DNA of 62,929 nt from Streptosporangiaceae bacterium (lineage in GTDB: Bacteria; Actinomycetota; Actinomycetes; Streptosporangiales; Streptosporangiaceae), in NCBI GenBank assembly GCA_025934375.1, contig JAICYD010000024.1, forward strand, positions 1-62,929, read 5' to 3'. Positions 27,224 through 35,637 of the stretch are shown piece after piece. The stretch's first letter is position 1. Every line of letters begins with the position of its first letter. The notes under the pieces are model-generated. The model saw only the letters and a program-made list of their open reading frames with translations, did no database searches and was not told where the DNA came from. Position numbers and translations under genes: made by a program.

Positions 27224-28771
27224 ATGATGCGTTTCATGTCGGCTCCTGACGTTGAGGCGCGTGAGTTCGCCGTCGCCTTCCACCACTTCATGAACTGGGC
27301 GCACCAGGTGGCCGCCGACGGGGAGGACCGCAGTGAGGTCTCGGCGCTCGTCGTGGACTTCCTGGGGGCCAACGGTGCCCGGCACTCCGTGGTCACCCGC
27401 GACCTCGCCGCGTTCGAGCACGTCAACCTGCAGACCGCGCTCAACGCGTGGTCGGCGGCGGCGGGACGGACCGTCGACGTCCATGGCATCGCGATGCCGC
27501 CGCACTACGGCGGGCTGTCCCTTCAGCAGCTCATCTCGGCCGACGCGCTGCCGCCGGTGCGCCTGAGCGCGCCCGCGCTGACCGACCTGCCCAACGGTCC
27601 CGGCTCCACGCTCGGCTGCCTGCGCCTGGCCGTCATGCTCGTCACCGACCAGCGCGGCCGCTACGTGATCATGATCCAGGGGCCAGGCGAGCACCTGCCC
27701 CAGCTCCAGGTCGAGGTCGCGGGCCTGCCGACCGCCGACGCCCAGCAGGTCCTGGCCGAGCTGGACACCCTCCGCTCAGCGCTCAACGTCTACCGCGGCC
27801 ACCTGCTGGATGTCTCCCTCAACCCGATGGGCGGCGTGGTCCTCACGTTCGCCCCGCCGCCCGACCTGGCCCGCGACGATGTCGTCTTGCCGGACGCGGT
27901 GCTGGCGCGGGTCGAGCGGCACGCGCTCGGCGTCGCCGCCCACCGGCAGGCCCTGCTCGACGTCGGGCAGCACCTCAAGCGGGGCCTGCTGCTGTACGGG
28001 CCGCCTGGCACCGGCAAGACGCACACGACCCGCTACCTGCTGGGGCAGATGACCGATTACACGCGGCTGGTGGTCACCGGCCGCGCCCTGGTCGCCATCG
28101 GCGCGGTGGCCGACCTGGCGCGCGCCCTCCTGCCGGCCGCCATCGTCTTGGAGGACGTGGACCTGGTCGCCGAGGACCGGTCGATGGGCCCGTCGTCCAG
28201 CCCGGTGCTGTTTGAGCTGCTCGACGCCATGGACGGCGCCGCCCCGGACGCCGACCTGCTGTTCCTGCTGACCACCAACCGGGCCGACCTGCTGGAGCCG
28301 GCCCTGGCCGCGCGGCCCGGCCGGGTCGACGTGGCCGTCGAGATCGCGGTTCCGGACGCCCCGGCCCGCGAGCGGCTACTGACCCTGTACGGCCGCGATG
28401 TTCCGCTGGCCCTCACCGCGCAGGAGACGGCCACAGCCATCGAGCGGACCGAGGGCACCACCGCGTCGTTTTTGAAGGAGCTGATCAGGCGGGCGGTGCT
28501 GGAGGCGCTGCACGAGAAGGCAGCGCGCCTGGAAACCGGGCGCCTGGAAGCCGGGGACGGCGGTCCCGCCGTGAGCGCGGTCACCGGCGCGCACCTGGCG
28601 CGGGCGCTCGATGACCTGCTCGACTCCGCCCAGGGCGTGACCCGCACGCTGCTCGGCGTCGGCGTCAACCCGGAGGACCTGCCGGCCGGCGGCGCGCTGT
28701 CGGCCGGCCCGGTGCCGGCCAGGCAGCGCATCATGGCCCGCGGAATGGTAATCCGCCGCTACCACGGCTAG
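27224..28771 (+). CDS. AAA+ ATPase of the FtsH/CDC48-like class
   Basis: A 515-residue protein. ATG 27224 is used, but ATG 27227 and 27236 are also possible and none has a clear Shine-Dalgarno site. Residues 1-225 form an N-terminal domain I do not recognise. The AAA+ module spans about 230-430: Walker A GPPGTGKT near 259-266, Walker B AIVLEDVDLV near 306, sensor and Arg-finger region LLTTNRADLLEPALAARPGR near 346. The C-terminal lid has ATAIERTEGTTASFLKELIR. There is no protease domain or membrane segment, so it is probably a cytoplasmic unfoldase or remodelling ATPase. It lies divergent to the amidase; no clear partner gene is adjacent. Confidence 0.82.
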   Translation: MMRFMSAPDVEAREFAVAFHHFMNWAHQVAADGEDRSEVSALVVDFLGANGARHSVVTRDLAAFEHVNLQTALNAWSAAAGRTVDVHGIAMPPHYGGLSLQQLISADALPPVRLSAPALTDLPNGPGSTLGCLRLAVMLVTDQRGRYVIMIQGPGEHLPQLQVEVAGLPTADAQQVLAELDTLRSALNVYRGHLLDVSLNPMGGVVLTFAPPPDLARDDVVLPDAVLARVERHALGVAAHRQALLDVGQHLKRGLLLYGPPGTGKTHTTRYLLGQMTDYTRLVVTGRALVAIGAVADLARALLPAAIVLEDVDLVAEDRSMGPSSSPVLFELLDAMDGAAPDADLLFLLTTNRADLLEPALAARPGRVDVAVEIAVPDAPARERLLTLYGRDVPLALTAQETATAIERTEGTTASFLKELIRRAVLEALHEKAARLETGRLEAGDGGPAVSAVTGAHLARALDDLLDSAQGVTRTLLGVGVNPEDLPAGGALSAGPVPARQRIMARGMVIRRYHG

Positions 28772-28795
28772 CGGGCCGCGGCCGGCCAGCCGGCG

Positions 28796-29596
28796 TCACG
28801 GCTTGCGGGCGACCCCGGCGTGACCGGACTTCAGGTTCTTGTCCAGCGCGCTGTCCGGATCCGGGCGCCAGAAGTGCCACTGCTCGAGGCCGGGCTCTAG
28901 CAACTCCAGGCCCTCGAAGAACCGCGCGACCTCGGCACGGGAGCGCAGCGTCTGGTGGGTGGCGACGTTCTGGTTGTAGCGGCGCGACGCCTCTTCCTGC
29001 GTCTCGGGCAGCAGGTCGCTCGCTGGATGGGTGATCACCAGGAAGCTGCCCGAGGGCGCCGCCGCGACGAGCCTGGCCACGATGGCCCACGGGTCCTCGG
29101 CGTCGGAGATCAGGTGCAAGACACCCAGCAGCATGATCGCCATCGGCTGGCTGAAGTCGAGGGTCCTGGCCGCCTGCTCCAGCAGCGGGCCGGTGTCGCG
29201 CAGGTCGTTGTCCAGGTAGGCGGTGACGCCCTGCGCGGTACCAGTGAGCAGCGCGCGGGCGTGCGCCAGCACGATCGGGTCATTGTCGGTGTAGACGATC
29301 TTCGCGTCCGGCGCGACCGCCTGCGCCACCTGGTGCGTGTTGCTGGCCGAGGGGATGCCGGTGCCGATGTCGAAGAATTGCCGGATCCCGTACTCGGTGG
29401 CCAGCAGGCGGACCACCCGGCCGAGGAACGCCCGGTTCGCCTGGACGCTTTCCCGCAGCCCGGGCCGGGCGGCCAGGACGAGATCGCCCGCCGCCCGGTC
29501 GGCGGCGAAATTGTCCTTGCCGCCCAGCCAGTAGTCGTAGATGCGCGCCGGGTGCGCAACGGTGATGTCAATCTTCGCCAGCGCGTCTTCTGTCAC
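28796..29596 (-). CDS. SAM-dependent methyltransferase, DUF574 type
   Basis: A 266-residue protein. GTG 29596 is preferred to ATG 29632 because GGGAGG precedes it and it gives the family's usual N-terminus, TVAHPARIYDYWLGGKDNFA. The SAM site is FDIGTGIPSASNTHQVAQ near residues 75-92, followed by VVYTDNDP-like KIVYTDNDPIVLAHARALL. The family is largely actinobacterial and multicopy, and its substrate is unknown. A paralogue lies at 33145-33945; the two flank the dioxygenase operon. The 3' end is 24 bp from the convergent AAA+ gene. Confidence 0.85.
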   Translation of the reverse strand: MTEDALAKIDITVAHPARIYDYWLGGKDNFAADRAAGDLVLAARPGLRESVQANRAFLGRVVRLLATEYGIRQFFDIGTGIPSASNTHQVAQAVAPDAKIVYTDNDPIVLAHARALLTGTAQGVTAYLDNDLRDTGPLLEQAARTLDFSQPMAIMLLGVLHLISDAEDPWAIVARLVAAAPSGSFLVITHPASDLLPETQEEASRRYNQNVATHQTLRSRAEVARFFEGLELLEPGLEQWHFWRPDPDSALDKNLKSGHAGVARKP

Positions 29597-29741
29597 CCGG
29601 GCCTCCCGCCACGTTCTTGCCGACGGGAGCATGATTGCATTCCTGGCCGGCGCGACACCAGAAAGTGACGAAAAAGCCTGATGAATACTTGGCGCGGGAG
29701 GGTAGCGACTAAGCAGCCAGCCGGGACCGTTGTGAGGGGAA

Positions 29742-30905
29742 TCAGCCGGGCCAGGTGCGGCGGGCCAGCTTGGCTACCATCTCTAGCTTTGCCCGCTGGC
29801 CTTCGGGGGTGACCGGGTTGTCGCCGGGGGCGGACGCGAACCCGCACTGGGTGGACAGCGCCAGTTCCTCCAGCGGCTTGAAGCGCGTGGCCTCGGCGAT
29901 GCGCGCCTCGACGGCGGCCTCGTCGTCGAGCTTGTCGGACTTGGTCGTCAGCAAGCCGAGCACGACCACGGCACCCGGGCGGACGTCGGCCAGCGGCTCG
30001 AATCCGCCGGCCCGGTCGGAGTCGTACTCCAGCAGGAGGCGGCTGAACTCCAGCTTGGGGAACAGTTCGCCGGAGATGGCGCCGTACCCGCCGGCCGAGT
30101 GCCACGTGCCGCGCGGGCCGTTGCCCCGGCAGATGTGCAGCGCGGTCGTGACGCCACGGGGGATCCCGTCGAACAGTGAGTTGTCGAGCTCGGCGTCAAA
30201 GGCGAGGTCGGCGTGCACGTCGCGGCCCTCGGCGGCCATGCGCTCGCGGGTGTCGGGATCGCAGTAGGACCCGTAGTTCGGCGCGTCGAGCTGGATGTAG
30301 TCGCAGCCGAGCGCGATGAGCTTGTCGACTGCCTCGCGCAGGAAGTCCCGGATCTCGGCCAGGTAGTCCTCGGGTCGGTCGTAGACGGCCAGCGAGTGCG
30401 CTGGCGACCAGAATCGGCGATGGTAGCTCGGGGCGGGCATGGTGAACTTGGCCCGGGCGGTGGCGTAGCGGGCGAGGAACGCGTACTCGGAGGTCATGTC
30501 CCCGATGCGCCGCGCGGCGGCGACGCGCTGGGTGACCGCGGGATAGCCGCCCCGGCTGCTGGTCTGGCCGACGCCGGAGCCTGCCTGGCCAGCGTCCCCC
30601 TGGCCAGCGCCCCCTTGGCTGGCGTCACTGCGCCAGTTGAGCACGCCGCGTCCATCGGTCACCGTGAACGCGTCCAGCCAGCGGGGCGTCTGCACCCAGC
30701 CGGTGCGCCGGACCTCACCGTCAGTGATCACGTCCAGGCCGACGTCTTCTTGCATCTTGATAGCGTCCAGCGCGGCGTCGTCGAGGACCGCCTGGTCAGC
30801 CAGGCTGGCGCGGCGGGCGGCGCGCAGCACCGCGCCGCCCCGCAGGAGGCTGCCGACGGTTTCCGCCCGGGTCGCGCGCGCGCGGGCCTGCTCGATGTCT
30901 GGCAC
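29742..30905 (-). CDS. MetE-like (cobalamin-independent methionine synthase C-terminal domain) methyltransferase
   Basis: A 387-residue single-domain member of the MetE C-terminal family, starting at GTG 30905. Features are AETVGSLLRGG at the front, VGLDVITDGEVRRTGW near 60, GCDYIQLDAPNYG near 200, HICRGNGPRGTW near 260 with zinc-ligand-like His and Cys, and the final LSTQCGFAS near 350. Full-length MetE is about twice as long, so this one probably moves a methyl group between a thiol or folate and a small substrate and is not the housekeeping enzyme. It ends an operon with an amidohydrolase and an extradiol dioxygenase, so it may take methyl groups released from methoxylated aromatics. That role is inferred. 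Confidence 0.8.
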   Translation of the reverse strand: MPDIEQARARATRAETVGSLLRGGAVLRAARRASLADQAVLDDAALDAIKMQEDVGLDVITDGEVRRTGWVQTPRWLDAFTVTDGRGVLNWRSDASQGGAGQGDAGQAGSGVGQTSSRGGYPAVTQRVAAARRIGDMTSEYAFLARYATARAKFTMPAPSYHRRFWSPAHSLAVYDRPEDYLAEIRDFLREAVDKLIALGCDYIQLDAPNYGSYCDPDTRERMAAEGRDVHADLAFDAELDNSLFDGIPRGVTTALHICRGNGPRGTWHSAGGYGAISGELFPKLEFSRLLLEYDSDRAGGFEPLADVRPGAVVVLGLLTTKSDKLDDEAAVEARIAEATRFKPLEELALSTQCGFASAPGDNPVTPEGQRAKLEMVAKLARRTWPG

Positions 30906-30910
30906 GGCGA

Positions 30911-31930
30911 TCAGCCTTTCACCTTGCCTAGCGCCGGGATCACCCGGGCTGGGTTCGCGTTGAAGATCGCGAGCTTATCCTCTGGCGACAGGAACTCGAA
31001 AGAGTCGATCACCGGGACCAGGTCATCGGAGGTCCGCCCCGTCTCCGGGCGCACGGCCCGCCCGCTTCCCGGGGCTTCGGTGCCGAACAGCATGCGCGGC
31101 ACGCCACGCTGTTTGATCGCCGCCTCCAGGAAGATCAGGTCGTACCCGCAGGTGTCGTAGAACAGGTTGCCGCTGAGGTCCTTTTGCGCGATGTGGTGGT
31201 CGGTGGGGATGAAACGGTCAAGCGCGCCGCCGCAGTGGCAGATGATGACCCGCAGCTCGGGGAACCGCGAGAATACGTCGCCGTGGGCCAGGAACTGCCC
31301 GGCCAGGTACTGCTCGGTCAAGAACCCGAGCTGGTAGTTGTGCGGCACGACCCGGTAGCGAGGATCCAGCGAGTTGGTCCCGTGCACGATGAGCGGGACG
31401 CCCAGCTCCTGCGCCCGCGCGTACAGCGGGAACCAGTACGGCTCGTGCATGCCGGGCGTGGTGCGGCGCCCGGCCGGGTCGGGGGAGACGTAAGCGGCGG
31501 CGAAGCCGTAGTCCCGCACGCACCGGTCCAGCTCGCCGATGCAGTTCGACAGGTCAGGCGCGTCGCTGACCTGGGGGAGCATCGCCGCGCCGAGGAACCG
31601 GTCCGGGAACATCTGGCACTGCTGGTGGATCATGTCGTTGACGTAGCGCGCCCACGACGGCAGCAGGTGCGGCTCCATCCAGCCCATCATCAGGAACGGG
31701 CGCGGCCCGATGACCTGCACGTCGATGTTGCGCTCGTCCATGTAGCGGGCGTGGCCGGCGGCGGCGGCGTGGAAGTCCTCGACGCTGACCCCGGCCGGGC
31801 CCGCCTTCGGCTGTCCGATGGGGGAGTCCATCGGGGTGTTGGACCCCATCATGAGCATGAGCAGGGAGTTGGCGGCGAACGGCACGGACACGTGGCCGTG
31901 GACGTCGAGCACGGGAACGCCGTTATACAT
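30911..31930 (-). CDS. Amidohydrolase_2 family metal-dependent hydrolase/decarboxylase
   Basis: A 339-residue TIM-barrel enzyme starting at ATG 31930. The family metal motif is present as DVHGHV near residue 9. Other marks are PLIVHGTNS near 175, VIICHCGGALDRFIP near 230 and MLFGTEAPGSG near 280. Members include aminocarboxymuconate-semialdehyde decarboxylase and the 4-oxalomesaconate hydratase class of ring-cleavage pathways. Its start overlaps the stop of the upstream extradiol dioxygenase by 8 bp, and the MetE-like gene follows after 5 bp, so all three are one operon. The context points to a step after meta-cleavage of an aromatic diacid; the exact reaction is not known. Confidence 0.83.
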   Translation of the reverse strand: MYNGVPVLDVHGHVSVPFAANSLLMLMMGSNTPMDSPIGQPKAGPAGVSVEDFHAAAAGHARYMDERNIDVQVIGPRPFLMMGWMEPHLLPSWARYVNDMIHQQCQMFPDRFLGAAMLPQVSDAPDLSNCIGELDRCVRDYGFAAAYVSPDPAGRRTTPGMHEPYWFPLYARAQELGVPLIVHGTNSLDPRYRVVPHNYQLGFLTEQYLAGQFLAHGDVFSRFPELRVIICHCGGALDRFIPTDHHIAQKDLSGNLFYDTCGYDLIFLEAAIKQRGVPRMLFGTEAPGSGRAVRPETGRTSDDLVPVIDSFEFLSPEDKLAIFNANPARVIPALGKVKG

Positions 31931-32951
31931 GCTGGCTCCTATCGGACGGGCGCAGGGGCGGGGTCCACTGCGCGAAGGCCATTCCGGTGCCGGTTCCCGC
32001 CGGGGAACGGTAGCCGGGCACGTAGTCCACGACGGTGGCGTGCAGGCCGGCCAGGGCGCCGGCGGCGGTGATCCAGTTGAGGATCTCGGAGTTGCCCGAG
32101 CGCAGCGCCGCGCGCGGGATGGCGCCCAGCGCGGTGGCGTCGCCGGCCGCGATCCCCCTCAGCACGCCGCGGTCCAGCCGTTCGTCGATGACGAAGTGGG
32201 ACAGGCCGCCGGAGGCGATGACCGCTACCCGCGCGCTCGCGGGCCAGCTCGCGACGGCGCCGGCGATCGCCTGGCCGAGGGCGTAGCAGCGGGCGGCCGA
32301 GGGGACGTTCGGCGGGTAGTACGTGTTGACGAAGACCGGGACGATCGGCGTGCCGGGGTCGAGGCCGAGCCGGTAGCGCGGGAACGTGAACGCGTGGCCG
32401 AGGGTACGGCCGTGCGGCTGCTGGGTGAACACGGTGAGGTCGAAGTCCGCCAGCGCCAGCTGCTCGGCCAGGTGCATGCCCAGGCCCGCCTGCACCTGAT
32501 GGGCGGCGGGCTCGTCCTGGTGGACCGCCCAGTAGGCCGCCTGGATGCCCTTGGGGATGCGGGCGAAGTCCTCGGCCGGCGGCTTGTGATCGATGATCTG
32601 CGGGCCGGCGAAGCACGCGAACGCGGGGATGCCGTCGTCGAGGAACAGCTCGCGCTGGTCATCGCCGATGATGACCGCGATGTCGGGGCGGGCCGCGTCC
32701 AGCGTCGTCGCCAGGGACGCGATGGCGGCCTGGCAGCGGGCGTACTTCGCGTCCCAGGTAGCGCGGTCAAGCTGGCCGGCGACCTGGGGCGGCGCGGCGC
32801 CGAGGAGCTCGTCATAGGTGTGGTAGCGGGCATCGCGGCCCAGCAGCCGCGGGGCGCGCTGATCCCGCTCGGCGTGGTCGGTCCACATGTCCACGCCGGA
32901 ACTGAGCTGCGGCGTGTGCGATGAGGCGACGCCGACGACAATGTCCGCCAT
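31923..32951 (-). CDS. Class III extradiol ring-cleavage dioxygenase, LigB family
   Basis: A 342-residue enzyme starting at ATG 32951 (GAGG upstream; GTG 32960 is an alternative). The LigB fold is shown by VVGVASSHTPQL near residue 5 with the first iron-binding His, DIAVIIGDDQRELF near 90, FVNTYYPPN near 205 and the VIASGGLSHFVIDE motif near 250 that carries a conserved His. It should split a catechol-type ring (protocatechuate or gallate class) next to the two hydroxyls, using Fe(II) and O2. No separate LigA small subunit is next to it and I see no fused LigA domain. It is the first gene of an operon with the amidohydrolase and MetE-like genes. Confidence 0.85.
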   Translation of the reverse strand: MADIVVGVASSHTPQLSSGVDMWTDHAERDQRAPRLLGRDARYHTYDELLGAAPPQVAGQLDRATWDAKYARCQAAIASLATTLDAARPDIAVIIGDDQRELFLDDGIPAFACFAGPQIIDHKPPAEDFARIPKGIQAAYWAVHQDEPAAHQVQAGLGMHLAEQLALADFDLTVFTQQPHGRTLGHAFTFPRYRLGLDPGTPIVPVFVNTYYPPNVPSAARCYALGQAIAGAVASWPASARVAVIASGGLSHFVIDERLDRGVLRGIAAGDATALGAIPRAALRSGNSEILNWITAAGALAGLHATVVDYVPGYRSPAGTGTGMAFAQWTPPLRPSDRSQHV

Positions 32952-33144
32952 TCCTGCCACCTCATCGCTGCTCGGGAAGCACGTTTCCTGGCCCTGGTGA
33001 GGCTCACGCTAGGAACAGCTCGCGATGCCTGTCAATGAGCATCCTGGGCTAGTGATAGCAGTGTTCTACAACAAGGGCGTGAAGGCAGTGTGCCGCTATG
33101 ACAATGAGCCGGACGCGCCGTTGGCGCCGTGCCCCAACGGGCGC

Positions 33145-33945
33145 CTAGGGCTTGACCGCGAGGCCCGCGACGATGAGGCGCTGGTAGCCGGTGAGCTCAC
33201 CGGGGTCCTTGTCCGGGTGCCACAGGGCGCAGGGCACGATGCCCGGCTCGAGCAGGCTGGCGCCGGCGAAGTACTCGGCGATCTGCGCGTCGGTCCGCCA
33301 GGCACCCCGGCCGAAGGCCTCCTGCAGCACCTCCTCCATCGCGGCGGAATCGGGATCGCCGAGCGTGCGGAAGTGCGAGATGAACAGCGCGCTGCCCGCC
33401 GGGACCGCCTCCTTGACCGCGGTGATGAGGGAGACGGGATCCTCGGCGTCGGTCACGTGGTGCAATATCGCGCTGGCGATGACCGCGACCGGGCGGTTCA
33501 GGTCAAGCAGCGCGCGGATCTCCGGCAGGCCGAGGACCGCCTGAGGGTCGGTGATGTCGGCCTGGACCACGATCGTCTGGTCATCCTCGGCGAGCAGCGC
33601 CCGGCCGTGGGCCAGCACGCTCGGGTCGTTGTCCACGTAGGCGACGCGGGCCGCCGGGTTGGCGCGCTGCGCGACCTGGTGCACGTTGTCGGCCGTCGGC
33701 AGGCCGGAGCCGAGGTCGATGAACTGGCCGATGCCAAGCTGGGCGGCGATGAAATCGACCGCCCGGATCAGGCAGGCGCGATTGTCCATCGCGATGGCGA
33801 CCGCCCCGGGAAACTGCCTGATGAAGATTTCCCCGACTTCCCGGTCGGAGGGAAAGTGGTCCTTACCGCCTAGCAGGTAATCGTAGACCCGGGCGATGCT
33901 AGGCACTTCCGGGTTGAACGACGGCGGCTCCACGACAGCCTCCAT
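33145..33945 (-). CDS. SAM-dependent methyltransferase, DUF574 type
   Basis: A 266-residue protein starting at ATG 33945. The family hallmark N-terminus is SIARVYDYLLGGKDHFPSDR, followed by the SAM motif FIDLGSGLPTADNVHQVAQ near residue 75 and VAYVDNDPSVLAHGRALL. It is the same length as, and clearly paralogous to, the protein encoded at 28796-29596. The substrate is unknown. It is first in the minus-strand direction before the dioxygenase operon, but about 190 bp separate them, so co-transcription is unsure. Confidence 0.87.
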   Translation of the reverse strand: MEAVVEPPSFNPEVPSIARVYDYLLGGKDHFPSDREVGEIFIRQFPGAVAIAMDNRACLIRAVDFIAAQLGIGQFIDLGSGLPTADNVHQVAQRANPAARVAYVDNDPSVLAHGRALLAEDDQTIVVQADITDPQAVLGLPEIRALLDLNRPVAVIASAILHHVTDAEDPVSLITAVKEAVPAGSALFISHFRTLGDPDSAAMEEVLQEAFGRGAWRTDAQIAEYFAGASLLEPGIVPCALWHPDKDPGELTGYQRLIVAGLAVKP

Positions 33946-34118
33946 ATCCCTCGCTGGCGGGTAAGCGAGTATTCGGGGGAAACCCTACGCCGTCATGCCA
34001 TCATGCGCGAGCAAACCGATCAACCCCGTACACGCACATTCGATTGATCGTGAAGACCGCGGGCTCGCCCATGCCGGCCGGTGCCGATGACATGATCGCG
34101 GGCTGGCATGATCGGGGC

Positions 34119-34457
34119 ATGACCGTGGTGAAGATCAACGCGATTACGGTGCCCGCCGACAGCGGCGACGAGCTGGCCCGCAGGTTCGCCGCCCGCGCCG
34201 GCGCGGTCGACGACCAGGACGGCTTCGAGGGCTTCGAACTGCTCAAGCCGGCCGATGACCGGACGACGTGGCTCGTGGTGACCCGCTGGCGGGACGAGGA
34301 GTCCTTCACGGCGTGGCTGAGCTCGCCCGCCTTCGGCCACGGCCACCGCTCAGCGCAAGAGCGGGCCGGCGGCGAGGCGCCGGGGCCGGTCGGCGTGCAC
34401 AGCGAGTTGTGGTCCTACGAGATCGCCGGGGGCTCCCCCGGCCGGCCGCAGGGATAG
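34119..34457 (+). CDS. Antibiotic biosynthesis monooxygenase (ABM) domain protein
   Basis: A 112-residue protein starting at ATG 34119, whose in-frame upstream extension is not protein-like. The ABM/dimeric alpha-beta barrel pattern is clear: INAITVPADSGDELARRFAA, then DGFEGFELLKP, then TTWLVVTRWRDEESFTAWL and a His-rich GHGHRSAQ. Such small proteins act as dimers and include heme-degrading enzymes of the MhuD/IsdG type and quinol monooxygenases. The conserved Asn, Trp and His positions needed for heme breakdown cannot be confirmed by eye, so the substrate is open. It converges on the egt operon. Confidence 0.8.
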   Translation: MTVVKINAITVPADSGDELARRFAARAGAVDDQDGFEGFELLKPADDRTTWLVVTRWRDEESFTAWLSSPAFGHGHRSAQERAGGEAPGPVGVHSELWSYEIAGGSPGRPQG

Positions 34458-34622
34458 CGGAAATCGCTAAGCCTCCTCGCGGACGGTTCGCTCAGATGTG
34501 GTAAAGACGTTCGCCGCGTGCGAAGATTGCGGCTCTGCGGATTCCGCGAGAGGCTGGAAGCGAATTCCCGGGCATGCGATGGCCGGAGCAAAGAATGGCG
34601 GGGGACTGGTGAACGGACGCCA

Positions 34623-34651
34623 GGCCTGACCCGCGAAAGGCGGGGCAGGCC
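34623..34651. terminator. Hairpin terminator at the end of the egt operon
   Basis: GGCCTGACCCGC and GCGGGGCAGGCC arms of 12 bp with one mismatch enclose a GAAAG loop. It lies 18 bp past the egtD stop and between convergent genes, so it could end transcription from both sides. Confidence 0.65.
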
Positions 34652-34668
34652 CGGCGGGCCGCGCGCGG

Positions 34669-35637
34669 TCAGGCGGGCACGGACAGGGACAAGCCGAACT
34701 GGCCCTCCGGGTCGGTCCACCAGGAGCCCATGGCAAGGCCGGCGGCCGCTAGCTCACGGTCCACGCCCTCGCGGCGGAACTTGGCGGAGATCTCGGTGCG
34801 CATCTCCTCGCCCGCCGCGAAGTGCACCGCCAGGCCGATGCCGGGCAGCCGGACATCCTGGTCGGCGGCCGAGCGCAGTCGCATCTCGATCCACTCGGCC
34901 TCGGCGTTCCACGTCGAGACGTGGTCGAACGCGTCCAGGTCGAAGTCCGCGCCAAGCTGCGCGTTGAGGACCGCCAGGACGTTCTTGTTGAACGCGGCGG
35001 TCACGCCCGCCATGTCGTCATAGGCGGCCACCAGCGTCGCCGGGTCCTTGACGAGGTCGGTGCCGAGCAGGAACGCGTCGCCCGGCCGCAGCTGCGCCCG
35101 GACCCGCGCGAGGAACGCCGCCCGCTGCGCCGGGGTCATGTTGCCGATCGTGGACCCGAGGAAGGCGACCAGCCGCGGGCCCGCGGCGGCGGCGGGCAGG
35201 CCGAGGCGCTCCTCGAAGTCCGAGACCACGGCGTGCACCTCCAGCCCCGGGTACTGCGCCGTGAGCGCGTCCCCGGCCGCCCGCAGCGCGGATTCGCTGA
35301 CGTCCACGCTGACGTAGCTGCCCAGCGTGCCCCACGAGCGCAGCGCGTCGAGCAGCAGCCGGGTCTTGTCCGACGAGCCGCCGCCGAGCTCCACCAGCGT
35401 GCGGGCACCGGTCAGCCCGGCGACCGACCAGGCCACCTCGCGCAGGATGGACCGCTCGGCGCGGGTCGGGTAGTACTCCGTCAGTTCGGTGATCTTGTCG
35501 AACAGCGCGCTGCCCTGCGCGTCGTAGAACCACTTGGGTGGCAGCGACTTCGGCGTGGCGGTCAGCCCGGCGCGGGCGTCGCGGCGCAGTGCCTCGTCCA
35601 GGAATCCGTCGGGCAGCAGTCGCTCGATCGTCGTCAT
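34669..35637 (-). CDS. egtD: L-histidine N-alpha-methyltransferase EgtD
   Basis: A 322-residue SAM-dependent enzyme that adds three methyl groups to histidine to make hercynine, the first step of ergothioneine synthesis. Length matches the family (about 320). Features: PPKWFYDAQGSALFDKIT near residue 33, the SAM motif LVELGGGSSDKTRLLLDAL near 82, FLGSTIGNMTP near 160 and the substrate-side ALVRS-like end DPEGQFGLSLSVPA. The start ATG 35637 overlaps the egtC stop by 4 bp (ATGA). It is the last gene of the egtABCD operon and is followed by a hairpin. Confidence 0.95.
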   Translation of the reverse strand: MTTIERLLPDGFLDEALRRDARAGLTATPKSLPPKWFYDAQGSALFDKITELTEYYPTRAERSILREVAWSVAGLTGARTLVELGGGSSDKTRLLLDALRSWGTLGSYVSVDVSESALRAAGDALTAQYPGLEVHAVVSDFEERLGLPAAAAGPRLVAFLGSTIGNMTPAQRAAFLARVRAQLRPGDAFLLGTDLVKDPATLVAAYDDMAGVTAAFNKNVLAVLNAQLGADFDLDAFDHVSTWNAEAEWIEMRLRSAADQDVRLPGIGLAVHFAAGEEMRTEISAKFRREGVDRELAAAGLAMGSWWTDPEGQFGLSLSVPA

